DNA of 39,952 nucleotides from Acetothermia bacterium UBA7521 (GCA_002479455.1 DLNB01000009.1:700-40651), one strand, 5' to 3'; positions 1 to 8,097 are shown, counted from the stretch's first letter. The notes: generated by a model from the sequence alone, not told the origin. A program made the numbers and translations.

Positions 1-164
1 GTCGGACCCTGCGTCCGACGGCCGTTCCATACCGACGAACTGACGACTGCCGGACCGTTCAACCGCCGTCCTTGGCGTCCTTTGCGGCAGGCCGCCATCC
101 GGCCGCGGGGATCCGGTCTTCTCCGCGCAGCCGGAGGCCCGGCGGACCCTTCTCCTGCCGGGTC
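1..164. other. window edge, no gene recognised
   Basis: Downstream side of the minus-strand iron-sulphur gene. I see no convincing coding frame, RNA gene or terminator here. Confidence 0.4.
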
Positions 165-1091
165 CTACGACCTCATCAGCGTCTGGATCTCCAGGGGTTC
201 GCCCTTCTCCGGCGCGCGGACGAGGCTCAGGGCCCCTGCCGGACAGTGGGTCACGCACACGCTGCACCCCATGCACCTCGCAACGTCCACCCGCGGTCGT
301 CCGTCCGCCATCGCGATCGCCCCGAACGGGCACTGCGCGGCGCACGCCCCACAGTTCTGACAGAGCGCGGCGTCGAGCGCAGCGATGTAGCCCGACGAGG
401 CGAGCATCGGCGTCCCGTGCTTCCACGCCTGCATCGCCCCGCAGCAGCAGGAACAGCAGTTGCAGATCGCGTAGAACCGCCCGAGCATCGCGTCCTTGAA
501 GAACGCGTGGTGGACGTGGCCGCGGTCCCGTTCCTGGCGCAGGATCGCCACCGCCTCGTCCTGGGTGATCCACCGGGCGCGCTTCGGGTTGTGGTCGGCG
601 ACGAAGCTCGCGAACGGCTCGCCGACGATGAGGCACACGTCGAGTGGGAGGCACGGGTTGTCGCGGGCGGCGCGGCACGGGCACTCCAGGGCCACGATCC
701 GCTCCGGCCCGCGGAGGACGATATCGCGCGCGGTCGCGTAGGGGATGACCTTCTCCAGGTCGCGGAGCTGAACTTCCACGTTCAGCGTGACGAGCCCCTC
801 CGCCGCCGGCGTGGGCACGACCTTGCCGTGGTACGTATCTGCGAAGCGGCGTGCGGCATCGGAATCTCGCCCCACACCGACGAACAGCCGCGACGCCCAA
901 CGATGGACGAGGCGCAGCGGGCGGGGGAGGGTCTCCGGCCGCGTGGCCGAGCGGATGTAGAGGTAGGGCCACCGCCCGTAGACGTAGCCGTGGACGAAGT
1001 CGCGCAGTCGGTACCCCGGTAGACGCCGTCCCTCGCGGGCGAACGCGCGCGTGGAACGACGAACCGGCCAGTTCATCCCCGGTAGCCTCAT
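165..1091 (-). CDS. cysteine-rich 4Fe-4S ferredoxin-type protein
   Basis: A 308-residue protein, probably cytoplasmic or membrane-peripheral, since no signal peptide is seen. The C-terminal 70 residues hold two classic 4Fe-4S motifs, CxxCxxCxxxCP, starting near residues 244 and 273, as in bacterial two-cluster ferredoxins. Before them lie two further cysteine groups: CPCR...NPCLPLDVC around residues 134-152 and the dense CNCCSCCCG near 212-220, which could bind an additional cluster or metal. The N-terminal 120 residues match nothing I know. It probably moves electrons, but no partner oxidoreductase is adjacent. The ATG lies one base after the TGA of the upstream Ig/Asp-box gene (TGA-A-ATG), so translation is likely coupled. 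Redox role is family-based; substrate unknown. Confidence 0.85.
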   Translation of the reverse strand: MRLPGMNWPVRRSTRAFAREGRRLPGYRLRDFVHGYVYGRWPYLYIRSATRPETLPRPLRLVHRWASRLFVGVGRDSDAARRFADTYHGKVVPTPAAEGLVTLNVEVQLRDLEKVIPYATARDIVLRGPERIVALECPCRAARDNPCLPLDVCLIVGEPFASFVADHNPKRARWITQDEAVAILRQERDRGHVHHAFFKDAMLGRFYAICNCCSCCCGAMQAWKHGTPMLASSGYIAALDAALCQNCGACAAQCPFGAIAMADGRPRVDVARCMGCSVCVTHCPAGALSLVRAPEKGEPLEIQTLMRS

Positions 1092-1092
1092 T

Positions 1093-2283
1093 TCAGAACC
1101 CCGGGCCCACGAACACTAGGAGCCACAGCCCCTGGTCCGTCACCACCGCCGGATCGCCGCCGCGGATAGAGATGAGCACAGGGGCCGTCCAAGACTGCCC
1201 ATCGCGGCTCTCGGCGTACCAAAGCCCGGCCGGGCTGTTCCCGTAAAACCGCAGAGCCTCGTCAACGGAGATTAGGTTTCCTAACCAGTTGAAGGATCCT
1301 GAAGAGGGGATGTTGGCCTGCCGCGTGAACTGCAGACCGTCGCTGGACACGGCGTGGTACGCCCCTTCGTGGGGCGCCCCGACCGGAGAGGTGAGATGCC
1401 ATAACCCGTTCCAGTACGCAACCGCGCAATCGACGATCCTGCGGCCGGGGGAGAACCGCACACCGGGCTCCCAATCGTAGGTGATGCCGGCGGTCGAGAT
1501 CGCGCTGTAGAACGCGTTGACGGAGCCCAGACCTGTATTGGAAGTGAAGTAGAGCCGCAGCCGGCCGTCGTCGAGAGCGACGATGGTGGGGTCAAACGGG
1601 CGCATGTACTCCGCGGGAAGACCTTCCACGTGGATCGGCACGGGTTCGGTCCACGTCGTGCCCCCATCGTCGGAGAACGAAACCGCCACACGGTCGAACG
1701 CCTCCGGCCGATCGAACGGGAACCACTGGAACGTCGCCACGAGCCGTCCTGCGGAAGTGCGAGCCAGGCTGGGCACGCCCGCCGGGCCGATGAACGGCTG
1801 GGGAGCGCTCCACGTCGCGCCGTCGTGCCCCGAGGTCATCCACAGGCCGCCCTTCCACGGGCCCTCGGCCGTGACCACGCGGATCGTCGCCGGATTGCTG
1901 ACAACTGACCCGGCCGCGTTGCGGATCACGACGTCGAACACATCACCACCGGGGCCCGCCGGGGGGAGAGAAGCCGCGTGGAACGCGTAGCTCGACCCCG
2001 TGGCGCCAGGGATCGCGATCCCGTTGCGCCGCCACTGAAAGGAAACGCCAGATCTATCCGCGACGGTGACGTGCAGCGTCCAGGTTTGTCCCACGACCAC
2101 CACCCGGCTCGCCGGGTGGTCGGTGATCACGGGAACTGCGCTTTGGGCCTGACCGAGAACCGCAGATGTCGCCATGGCAACCGCAGAAAGCACGAGAACT
2201 CGGCCCAAGCTTTCGGGAAGTGGCCCACCTCGGACAGGTCCGCTGTGACTTAGGCAGGTGCGCAGATAGCGCTGGATGACCAT
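1093..2283 (-). CDS. secreted Ig-like / Asp-box (sialidase-fold-like) protein
   Basis: A 396-residue exported protein. The start at 2283 is chosen because GAAGGGGG lies just upstream and a hydrophobic export segment follows near residues 27-48, ending AQA. Residues about 53-135 look like an immunoglobulin-like domain (PVITDHPAS..., FQWRRNG). The rest carries Asp-box-type repeats S-x-D-G-x-x-W, for example SDDGGTTW, SRDGQSW and the related SGHDGATW, as in six-bladed sialidase/BNR propellers or family 43-type glycosidase folds. I cannot place a sialidase catalytic triad, so activity is not claimed. It stops one base before the iron-sulphur gene, forming a two-gene operon with an unexpected partner. 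It could be a carbohydrate-binding or scaffold protein rather than an enzyme. Confidence 0.8.
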   Translation of the reverse strand: MVIQRYLRTCLSHSGPVRGGPLPESLGRVLVLSAVAMATSAVLGQAQSAVPVITDHPASRVVVVGQTWTLHVTVADRSGVSFQWRRNGIAIPGATGSSYAFHAASLPPAGPGGDVFDVVIRNAAGSVVSNPATIRVVTAEGPWKGGLWMTSGHDGATWSAPQPFIGPAGVPSLARTSAGRLVATFQWFPFDRPEAFDRVAVSFSDDGGTTWTEPVPIHVEGLPAEYMRPFDPTIVALDDGRLRLYFTSNTGLGSVNAFYSAISTAGITYDWEPGVRFSPGRRIVDCAVAYWNGLWHLTSPVGAPHEGAYHAVSSDGLQFTRQANIPSSGSFNWLGNLISVDEALRFYGNSPAGLWYAESRDGQSWTAPVLISIRGGDPAVVTDQGLWLLVFVGPGF

Positions 2284-2608
2284 GAGAGCCCCCTTCAGTT
2301 CACTGCAAGAACGCCTCCTCCGGCGCGGGCGAACGCCCAGCGCGAAGTGCCGTGAAGAACAATCCGTTCGTGCATGCATCACGCTTCCCAAGTTGGGAGC
2401 CAGTGTAGAGCACGCCCGCGTGCAAGGCTACCCCGACCCAGGCCCACCGCCCTCTGGCAGGAACGACGCACTCGCCCGCTCCCAGGTACATCCAACGCCC
2501 CTCCGCGCTTGATGCAACAACGTTCGGCTAACGCAGATCGAAGGGACCCTCCCGCTGTAGTCGGCTCATCAGGCAGAGAACTCCGCCGCCGCCCGTGGCC
2601 CCCGCTCG
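2284..2608. other. intergenic region with a palindrome upstream of the Ig/Asp-box gene
   Basis: About 325 bases without a convincing gene. On the minus strand a -10-like TACACT (2402-2407) is followed upstream by the perfect palindrome GCACGC-CC-GCGTGC at 2410-2423 (as written on plus), which could be an operator. A transcript from here would have a leader of roughly 110 bases. No good -35 at normal spacing is seen, so this is weak. Confidence 0.35.
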
Positions 2609-3409
2609 CTAACCCCGCTTTCGGGCCACGAAGATGAGCTCCCCGGGGTACTCCGAGCCGTACGGCTTCTTGTCAAAGCCTGCATAGAGCTCGTCGACGA
2701 CGAACCCGCTCCGCACGAGCAGGTGCTCGACCTCGAACCGGAACAGGTACCGCATTGAGAACGCGTGGACGAGGCGCTCCTCCCGTCCGTCGGGGTGCGT
2801 GACGTAGTAGATCAGCTCGACCTCGTTGACCTGCCTGAAGTAGTCGCGGGCCACGGTCCTGTGCCGCCGCAAGACGCGCCGGCCATCGGGCATCGTGAAC
2901 TCCGGCTCGTCGCCGATCTCCTTCCCCAAAGCATCGCTCGTCAGATACGGCAGCGACGGGTTGAACAGGTCGAGGATCAACTTCCCCCCGTCGGCGAGGT
3001 GGCGGTGAATGCACCCCAGGCATGCCAGCTGATCCTCCACCGTCAGCAGGTGCTGAAACGACCGGAACGGCGTGGTGATCAGACTGAAGGTCCGCGAGAT
3101 CTCGAACTCGCGCATGTCGGCTTGGACAAGGCAGACCCTCGATCGAACCGCTTCCGGCTCGCTCGCCAGCCGTCGCCGGCACACCGCCAGCATATAGGGC
3201 GACAGGTCGAGGCCCACGATGTCCACACCCGCCCTGGCCGTGGGGATGAGGATCCGGCCCGTCCCACAGCCCATCTCCAACACGGGTCCACCTGCTTGCC
3301 GCGCCGCCTCGATGTAGAACCCCATGTCGGCCCGGTTGCTGTACGGCACGACGTGGTCGTACAGCTCCGCCGTGAACGCGTAGGTATCGTATCCACCCGC
3401 TCGACTCAT
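2609..3409 (-). CDS. class I SAM-dependent methyltransferase
   Basis: A 266-residue cytoplasmic protein of the Rossmann-fold SAM methyltransferase superfamily. Motif I, VLEMGCGTGR, lies at residues about 43-52; the acidic end of strand 2 is VGLDLS, and VCLVQADMREF gives the next motif. The C-terminal half (HAFSMRYLFRFEVEHLLVRSGF) resembles the methyltransferase type 11/25 group that acts on small molecules or lipids. The ATG is supported by AAGGAG five bases upstream. It is transcribed alone; the next genes on this strand begin 325 bases away. The substrate cannot be told from sequence. Confidence 0.88.
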   Translation of the reverse strand: MSRAGGYDTYAFTAELYDHVVPYSNRADMGFYIEAARQAGGPVLEMGCGTGRILIPTARAGVDIVGLDLSPYMLAVCRRRLASEPEAVRSRVCLVQADMREFEISRTFSLITTPFRSFQHLLTVEDQLACLGCIHRHLADGGKLILDLFNPSLPYLTSDALGKEIGDEPEFTMPDGRRVLRRHRTVARDYFRQVNEVELIYYVTHPDGREERLVHAFSMRYLFRFEVEHLLVRSGFVVDELYAGFDKKPYGSEYPGELIFVARKRG

Positions 3410-3918
3410 AAAAGCTCCTTAGGCACTCGGGTATCCGCGCCGCGTCGTTGCCGACAGACGGTCGCCCGGCCGCCAGTCTAGCGTAGCCTCACACACAGGA
3501 CCAGCACCATCCGAACGGGTCCTCAATCTGTGTGCTGCCCGACGCAGGTCATCGCCCACGCGGGGAGAGCCGAGGAGCCGGACACCAGAGGCATGTCGTG
3601 GTAACGCCAGCGGAAAAGGGAAAGGCTCCTTCGGTTGGGTCGCGGCGACTCGATCCCTGCATTGAGGATGACAAGGAAACGAACTGCGAACCCAGGCGTT
3701 CTCCCCCACCCGAGTAGGAGAACCGCGAACGGTCGACGGAGGGCACGTGGATTCCCCGATGACGAGAGTTGCACAGATACGGTGCAGGCTTCTCGACAGG
3801 TGCACAAGGTGTCTTCTGTCAAGCAGGCTCTCTGATCCCCTGAATCATCGTTCGTTCTGGACCACGTTTCCCACGTTCCGCCCAACTCGTAGGGATTGTG
3901 ACACTGTGTTGCACTACC
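3410..3918. other. 500-base non-coding region
   Basis: No gene is convincing on either strand despite several open frames. The stretch around 3640-3690, reading GATCCCTGCATTGAGGATGA on plus, has the look of dispersed intergenic repeats (TCATCCT...GGATC type) seen in many environmental genomes, but only one copy is present in this window, so that is a suggestion only. Confidence 0.35.
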
Positions 3919-4143
3919 ATGACATTTAACAGAAGATCTCACGGTCGGTTGCCCACGAGGTACGTGGTCCTTCAGGCAACCACAGGGAAGGACCGACAGG
4001 GACGGGCCCGGCGCGGCGTCTGGCTTGCCCTCCCCGTGGGCTACGTCCAGGCGCTAGGATGGGAACCCGGGACCGTGGTAGAGGTCCGGGTGGTGGGGCG
4101 TCACGTTGAGTTGCACAAGCGTGACGGGGGAAGTGATGAATAG
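3919..4143 (+). CDS. small AbrB/MazE-like swapped-hairpin protein
   Basis: A 74-residue protein. The segment VWLALPVGYVQALGWEPGTVVEVRVVGRHVELHKR has the pattern of the AbrB/MazE/SpoVT DNA-binding hairpin (IPKxxxxALGWxxGxxVEVxxxxxxIxLxK). Proteins of this type are transition-state regulators or antitoxins; here no toxin gene is adjacent. The ATG at 3919 lacks a clear ribosome-binding site; an in-frame GTG at 3898 is an alternative. The gene ends 13 bases before the start of a small lipoprotein gene and is probably co-transcribed with it. It could regulate that short gene set. Family call is moderate because the domain is short and divergent. Confidence 0.6.
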   Translation: MTFNRRSHGRLPTRYVVLQATTGKDRQGRARRGVWLALPVGYVQALGWEPGTVVEVRVVGRHVELHKRDGGSDE

Positions 4144-4156
4144 AGAAGGAGGAAGC

Positions 4157-4609
4157 GTGAGCCAGCGGATCGGTCTACAGCGAGACAAGCGTTTGGCAGT
4201 CGTGGTGGGGCTGTTCGCATTGGCCGTCTTGTTAGGTGGATGTGCCAAAGTGCTTCTCGGGCTCCATCCTCCAGCCTGGATTCACGGGACATGGGGCGTG
4301 GCAGTAGTGGCGGGGGATCAGATCATCGAAACCGAACTGGGCTTTGAGTTCACGGCCACGACCGCCCACATGTTCATGCCGCAGGTGCGATTCGATCTTG
4401 GCGAGATGTACCGGCGCGCCGGAAGTGGCGGCGAGGTGATCACAGACACGCTGTACTCGTTCACGATCAAAGCGCAAGCCGGGGCCTTCGGCTATTCTGA
4501 AGGAGACTACGTTACCTACGAATTTAGGAGAGTCACGAGTACGCGAGTTGACATGACCATACGCACCCCGCTTTTAGAGATTGGGATGTACAGGCTCCAC
4601 AAGCGGTGA
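4157..4609 (+). CDS. small lipoprotein, function unknown
   Basis: A 150-residue predicted lipoprotein. I chose the GTG at 4157 because AGGAGG sits four bases upstream; it follows the AbrB-like gene by 13 bases. The N-terminus has positive residues, a hydrophobic run LAVVVGLFALAVLLGGC and a lipobox (LGGC) that would be cleaved and lipidated at the cysteine near residue 30. The mature part is about 120 residues, rich in beta-type sequence (WGVAVVAGDQIIETELGFEFTATTAHMF, then YEFRRVTSTRVDMTIR), reminiscent of lipocalin-like small sheet proteins. I do not recognise the family. Confidence 0.72.
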   Translation: MSQRIGLQRDKRLAVVVGLFALAVLLGGCAKVLLGLHPPAWIHGTWGVAVVAGDQIIETELGFEFTATTAHMFMPQVRFDLGEMYRRAGSGGEVITDTLYSFTIKAQAGAFGYSEGDYVTYEFRRVTSTRVDMTIRTPLLEIGMYRLHKR

Positions 4610-4724
4610 CAAGTCGACTCGCTCCTCATGGCAGATCTAGAGCGACTGGTAACGGTAGTTGCGAAGGCAGGCGATCCGGCCCCACGAGCGCGGTATCCTC
4701 GGGGAGCGAAAGGGGGGTGAGAGG

Positions 4725-5195
4725 ATGGACTTACTCAAGGTGGTGTTGCTGGTGTTGCTGGCCGCGGGCCTCCTCCTACTGGTAGTGCCGAGACCCCAGG
4801 ACCAGGAATCGAGTCTGCCAACTGCGCAGTTGGTGGTCACGACGGGAAGTGGGGCGTTTTACCGGTATGCAACCGGTACCTGGATTGAGTACCGAACGAT
4901 GTACCGCTACATAGAACACTACACCTGGGAAGATGTGGAGTTTAGAGGCCAGATTCTGCAAGTGATCTCCCCGAGCGAGTTTCGTGTAGGAACAGCAAAG
5001 TCGACCCCTTCCAGCAGCAAGTACTACGAGGACGTGGTGTACGTCTCTGGCTACAGTGGCACACGCCTGCTAGAGGGCGACCTGGTGACCGTGCGTGGTA
5101 CCGTGCGCGGCCCGATCACATACAAGACAGTCCTCGGGGCCTCTATCACACTCCCCTGGGTTGAGTGCGTGAGTATCAGTCTACGCTACTACTAG
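4725..5195 (+). CDS. membrane-anchored OB-fold-like protein
   Basis: A 156-residue protein with one N-terminal hydrophobic segment (residues about 4-22) and no lipobox cysteine, so an uncleaved anchor or signal peptide. The ATG at 4725 follows a purine-rich GGGGGGTGAGAGG. The C-terminal 90 residues (FRGQILQVISPSEFRVGT ... DVVYVSGYSG, LLEGDLVTVRGTV, YKTVLGASITLP) have the strand pattern of OB-fold domains found in secreted proteins of Firmicutes and others. Function is unknown. Its N-terminus (MDLLKVVLL...LLVVPRPQ) is like that of the protein at 7387-8097 (MDLWRILLI...LLLPGPEE), although the remainder differs. Confidence 0.68.
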   Translation: MDLLKVVLLVLLAAGLLLLVVPRPQDQESSLPTAQLVVTTGSGAFYRYATGTWIEYRTMYRYIEHYTWEDVEFRGQILQVISPSEFRVGTAKSTPSSSKYYEDVVYVSGYSGTRLLEGDLVTVRGTVRGPITYKTVLGASITLPWVECVSISLRYY

Positions 5196-5510
5196 ACTAG
5201 ACCCGGCGTTCAGGAAGGCCCCGCGCAAGGCCAAGCGAGCCCACGAGGACTTGGGGATCGAGTGGAGCGGGGACGCCCCAGACCGGACGCCAACGAAGAG
5301 TAGAAACCCGAAGGATCGGGCGGCTACCCCGTGGACACGAGGCGGTGCAGCGGCCACCACCACGGGGTGCGATCCCAGGTGTTGGGGAAGCCATTGCGGT
5401 CAGCATGGGCATGTGCCCTTGGAATGCGGTACGGCGCAGTTTATAGTCTCCCCACGGTCAGGGGAGCTATGCGCTCTTTTGAGAGGGCCGAAGTGACGAT
5501 AACGCTGTAC
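5196..5510. other. non-coding stretch downstream of tRNA-Pro
   Basis: About 315 bases without a recognised gene. It holds a plus-strand promoter-like element (5419-5447, listed separately) and the inverted repeat CTCCCC-ACGGTCA-GGGGAG at 5448-5466, which could end tRNA-Pro transcripts on the minus strand, though no U-run follows. A plus-strand frame through 5197-5490 is open but has no family resemblance. Confidence 0.35.
5419..5447 (+). promoter_or_regulatory. promoter-like element antisense to tRNA-Pro
   Basis: TTGGAA (5419-5424), 17 bases, TATAGT (5442-5447) on the plus strand. A transcript would run antisense through tRNA-Pro towards holB. No gene starts just downstream, so it may be chance. 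Confidence 0.4.
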
Positions 5511-5587
<77 letters not shown>

Positions 5588-5590
5588 ATC

Positions 5591-5609
5591 GCGACGGTAA
5601 ACCCGTCGC
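5591..5609 (-). other. hairpin in tRNA-Pro 5' leader
   Basis: GCGACGG-TAAAC-CCGTCGC on plus: a perfect 7-base stem with 5-base loop directly upstream of the mature tRNA 5' end (5587). It would sit in the precursor leader removed by RNase P. Confidence 0.5.
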
Positions 5610-5616
5610 AGACGGA

Positions 5617-5644
5617 ACTCTACCGCGATCACCTCTCCCGTCAA
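5617..5644 (-). promoter_or_regulatory. promoter of tRNA-Pro
   Basis: On the minus strand TTGACG (5644-5639), 16 bases, TAGAGT (5622-5617). Initiation would fall near 5610, giving a precursor leader of about 20 bases before the tRNA. Confidence 0.62.
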
Positions 5645-5661
5645 GGCCGCCCGAAGCGGCC
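5645..5661. promoter_or_regulatory. inverted repeat between the tRNA-Pro and holB promoters
   Basis: GGCCGC-CCGAA-GCGGCC, a perfect 6-base inverted repeat filling the space between the two divergent -35 elements (5639-5644 and 5665-5670). Its placement suits an operator touching both promoters; this is inference. Confidence 0.45.
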
Positions 5662-5664
5662 TCC

Positions 5665-5693
5665 TTGTCCCAGCGGAAGCCTGCCCGTACCCT
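5665..5693 (+). promoter_or_regulatory. promoter of holB, nearly leaderless
   Basis: TTGTCC (5665-5670), 17 bases, TACCCT (5688-5693). The holB ATG is at 5704, only ten bases past the -10, and no ribosome-binding site precedes it, so the mRNA would begin at or just before the start codon. Confidence 0.55.
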
Positions 5694-5703
5694 ATCGGCA
5701 GCG

Positions 5704-6582
5704 ATGATCCCCCATCTCCACGTGGGACCGGGAGCCCGTTCCGCCGCGCTCGCGCAGGCGGCATCGGACTTGGGCGCTCCCCCCGAAGAGAGCCCGGACG
5801 CCCGCCTGGTGATCTCCGACGCGGCGGAAGTGGGAATCGACCGAATTCGGGAACTCATCCTCTGGGCGCGGTACGGCCCGGTCCGCGCTCCCCGCAAGGT
5901 GGCGGTGATCGGTCCCGCAGAGAAGCTCACCCGTGAGGCCGCCAACGCGCTGTTGAAGCTGCTGGAGGAGATACCCGCCCACCTCGAGGCCATCCTGTTC
6001 GCCGAGGCGCTGGACCGCGTCCTCCCTACAGTGCGCTCCCGATGCGCTCTGATGTGGTGCGCAGCGGCACCGGAGCAGATCCAGGCCGCGCTCTACAATG
6101 CAGGCTACAACAGTGACGAGATCGCGTTCATCTCCTCGCTCCTCGGCGATCGGGTGGAGGAAGCAGCCGCGTTCCTCGCCGAGCGCCGAAACCCGCTTCA
6201 GGAGTGGAAGGATGCCGATACACAGGCGCGGAACCTCTCTCTGGCCGAGCTGGCGAAGAGCTTCGCCCGGCACGTCCCGGATCCACTGCAGCGCCGTGCG
6301 TACGGCCGCCGCCTCGTGAGCGCCCTTTCCCGGGCGGCCACGGATGAGGTCCTCGCCCTGGCGGAGCGGCTGGCCAAGGACGGCAAGGGCGCCGTGGCTG
6401 CGTTCCTCGACGAACTGGCCCGGTTCCTCGTCACCGAGGCTCCAACCGCGTGGCCTGATCTGCCATCGGACGTGCGCCTGGCGTGGGCGCGCAAGGCGTC
6501 GCTCAGCCGGGGAGATCTCGACGACAACGCAAACCCGCGGCTGCTGGCGGAGGTGGTGGCCCTATGGCCGCGGAGAAGCTAG
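5704..6582 (+). CDS. holB: DNA polymerase III delta' subunit (clamp loader)
   Basis: A 292-residue AAA+-type clamp-loader subunit that helps load the beta sliding clamp. The N-terminal HLHVGPGARSAALAQA aligns with the position of the Walker A loop but lacks GKT, as usual for delta', which does not hydrolyse ATP. Conserved features follow: VAVIGPAEKLTREAANALLKLLEE and the SRC-type motif TVRSRC. The zinc cysteines of longer homologues are absent, and the protein is short for the family (about 300-330). The start at 5704 agrees with the domain start, although no Shine-Dalgarno is present; a promoter close upstream suggests a leaderless message. The gene overlaps the PSP1 gene by 19 bases, the same pairing (holB-yaaT) known in Firmicutes. 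Confidence 0.85.
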   Translation: MIPHLHVGPGARSAALAQAASDLGAPPEESPDARLVISDAAEVGIDRIRELILWARYGPVRAPRKVAVIGPAEKLTREAANALLKLLEEIPAHLEAILFAEALDRVLPTVRSRCALMWCAAAPEQIQAALYNAGYNSDEIAFISSLLGDRVEEAAAFLAERRNPLQEWKDADTQARNLSLAELAKSFARHVPDPLQRRAYGRRLVSALSRAATDEVLALAERLAKDGKGAVAAFLDELARFLVTEAPTAWPDLPSDVRLAWARKASLSRGDLDDNANPRLLAEVVALWPRRS

Positions 6583-7379
6583 GGGCACTGGTTCGTCGCC
6601 TCGGTCCCTTGTGTGACCTCCACCTCGCCACCTGGGATGGGCCGGTGGGCAACCCGGGGCAGGTTTGGGTCGAGGAGGAAAGCCGAACCCCGTGGCTGGT
6701 GAAGGTACTCAAGTCGCCGATCCTCAACCCGAACAACCCGCGCGGGCACCTGATCCGGCTTGCCTCGCAACCCGATCTCGACACCTATCAAACCCGCCTC
6801 GGAGAGGCGGACGAGCTGCGCCAGTCGGCCCAGGACCAAGCGACGGCCCTCGGGCTCCCGATGCGCTTCCTGGCAGCGGAGCTGGATTTGGACAAGACCT
6901 TCCTCCGACTGCACTTCTCTGCCCCGAACCGGGTGGACTTCCGGGAGTTCCTCCGCGAGTTAGGCACGGAGTTCAGGCTGCGCCTGGAACTCCACCAGAT
7001 CGGGCCGCGCGACGCGGCGCGCATCTTAGGGGAGGTCGGCCCCTGCGGTCGGTCCCTGTGCTGCCGGACGTTCCTTCACAAGCTCCGGCCGGTCCCCCTG
7101 GAGCTTGCGTTCGAGCAGCAGCTCTTCCTCAGTCCGGATCGGCTCACGGGCGCCTGTGGCCGACTGATGTGCTGCCTGGCCTACGAACATGAGCAGTATC
7201 GCGATGCGTTGGAAGGACTGCCCAAGATGGGAGCACGGATCACGGTCGAGGGGCGCGCCGGCAAGGTGGTCGGCCTCAACGTGTTCCAGGGCTCGTTCAC
7301 CGTGCAGTGGTCGGACGGAACGCGGTCCGAGATGAACGGTCAGAGGCTCCACGATCGACCCGACCCCGAAACGCAATGA
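6564..7379 (+). CDS. PSP1 domain protein (RicT/YaaT-like)
   Basis: A 271-residue cytoplasmic protein with the PSP1 C-terminal domain. The core LHFSAPNRVDFREFLRELGTEFRLRLELHQIGPRDAARILGEVGPCGRSLCC, followed by DRLTGACGRLMCCLAYEHEQY, is typical, with cysteines in GPCGRSLCC and GACGRLMCC matching the ligands that bind a 4Fe-4S cluster in the Bacillus RicAFT complex, where the protein affects RNA processing and phosphorelay. A C-terminal KOW-like stretch (KMGARITVEGRAGKVVGLNVFQGSFTVQWSDG) is present. The ATG at 6564 has GGAGGTGG upstream and overlaps holB by 19 bases, so the two are co-translated. RicA and RicF partners are not seen here. Confidence 0.88.
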   Translation: MAAEKLGALVRRLGPLCDLHLATWDGPVGNPGQVWVEEESRTPWLVKVLKSPILNPNNPRGHLIRLASQPDLDTYQTRLGEADELRQSAQDQATALGLPMRFLAAELDLDKTFLRLHFSAPNRVDFREFLRELGTEFRLRLELHQIGPRDAARILGEVGPCGRSLCCRTFLHKLRPVPLELAFEQQLFLSPDRLTGACGRLMCCLAYEHEQYRDALEGLPKMGARITVEGRAGKVVGLNVFQGSFTVQWSDGTRSEMNGQRLHDRPDPETQ

Positions 7380-7386
7380 CGAACCC

Positions 7387-8097
7387 TTACGGAGCGATCT
7401 GCAGTCCGTCGGGAAGCATCTCCTTCAGGTAGAACGTCCACCCGTCTCCCGGCAGGCTCCCCCCCAGAAGGAGCTCTCCCTGTCCGTACAACCACACGTC
7501 CCCGTCCCCCACCCGTACGTGGTAGACCTCAGCCGGCAACGTGCGTTCTCCCACAACAAGGCCCACCGGCTCCGGGGCGGACCCGATGAGGGAAATAGCG
7601 GTCCGCTTCCCCGAGAGCACTGCGGTCACTTCGACGGCGTGGGCCTGGGCCTGGAGGTACCGATGGGCAGCGAACCATGGGCCAACGGTCTCGACGCCGA
7701 GGAAGACGTACGGGGGGAAACCAACGAGCGTGACCTCTCTCCGAAAGAGACCGGACCCGCTCGTAACCCGAGGTCTTCCCGCGGCAATGCGCACGGAAAC
7801 CGGCGCTTGACCTTTCTCAGCGTAGTAGAGCGGGTTCCACTCGCGATCGAGGATGAGGATCGCCTCGACCTTCTGAGTCCCCACGCGCAGGGCTGACTCG
7901 ACACGGTACACCCCATCGGCAACCCACAGGGAAAACGTCTCTTCAATGGGGTTCTGTCCAGCCCGCTCGACGACGTACGTTCCTTCCTCGACGACCACGC
8001 CGCCGACGAGCCCCGGAACCTCCTCCGGCCCGGGCAGGAGAAGGAGCACCACACCTGCAACAACTGCTCCAATGAGCAGAATCCTCCATAGGTCCAT
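7387..8097 (-). CDS. membrane-anchored protein, function unknown
   Basis: A 236-residue protein with a single N-terminal hydrophobic segment (residues about 5-24) and no lipobox; the remainder is predicted outside the membrane. The start at 8097 is preceded by AGGAGG nine bases upstream. The ectodomain (EGTYVVERAGQNPIEETFSLWVADGVYRVESALRVGTQKVEAILILDREWNPLYYAEKG) resembles beta-rich proteins such as DUF-type outer-envelope or LolA-like sheets, but I do not recognise it. It is convergent with the PSP1 gene with seven bases between stops. The N-terminus is like that of the OB-fold-like protein at 4725. Confidence 0.7.
   Translation of the reverse strand: MDLWRILLIGAVVAGVVLLLLPGPEEVPGLVGGVVVEEGTYVVERAGQNPIEETFSLWVADGVYRVESALRVGTQKVEAILILDREWNPLYYAEKGQAPVSVRIAAGRPRVTSGSGLFRREVTLVGFPPYVFLGVETVGPWFAAHRYLQAQAHAVEVTAVLSGKRTAISLIGSAPEPVGLVVGERTLPAEVYHVRVGDGDVWLYGQGELLLGGSLPGDGWTFYLKEMLPDGLQIAP

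Noticed and set aside
3523..3942. Minus-strand frame in the 3.4-3.9 kb gap
   Set aside because: No ribosome-binding site, no domain, mixed composition; it looks like non-coding DNA.
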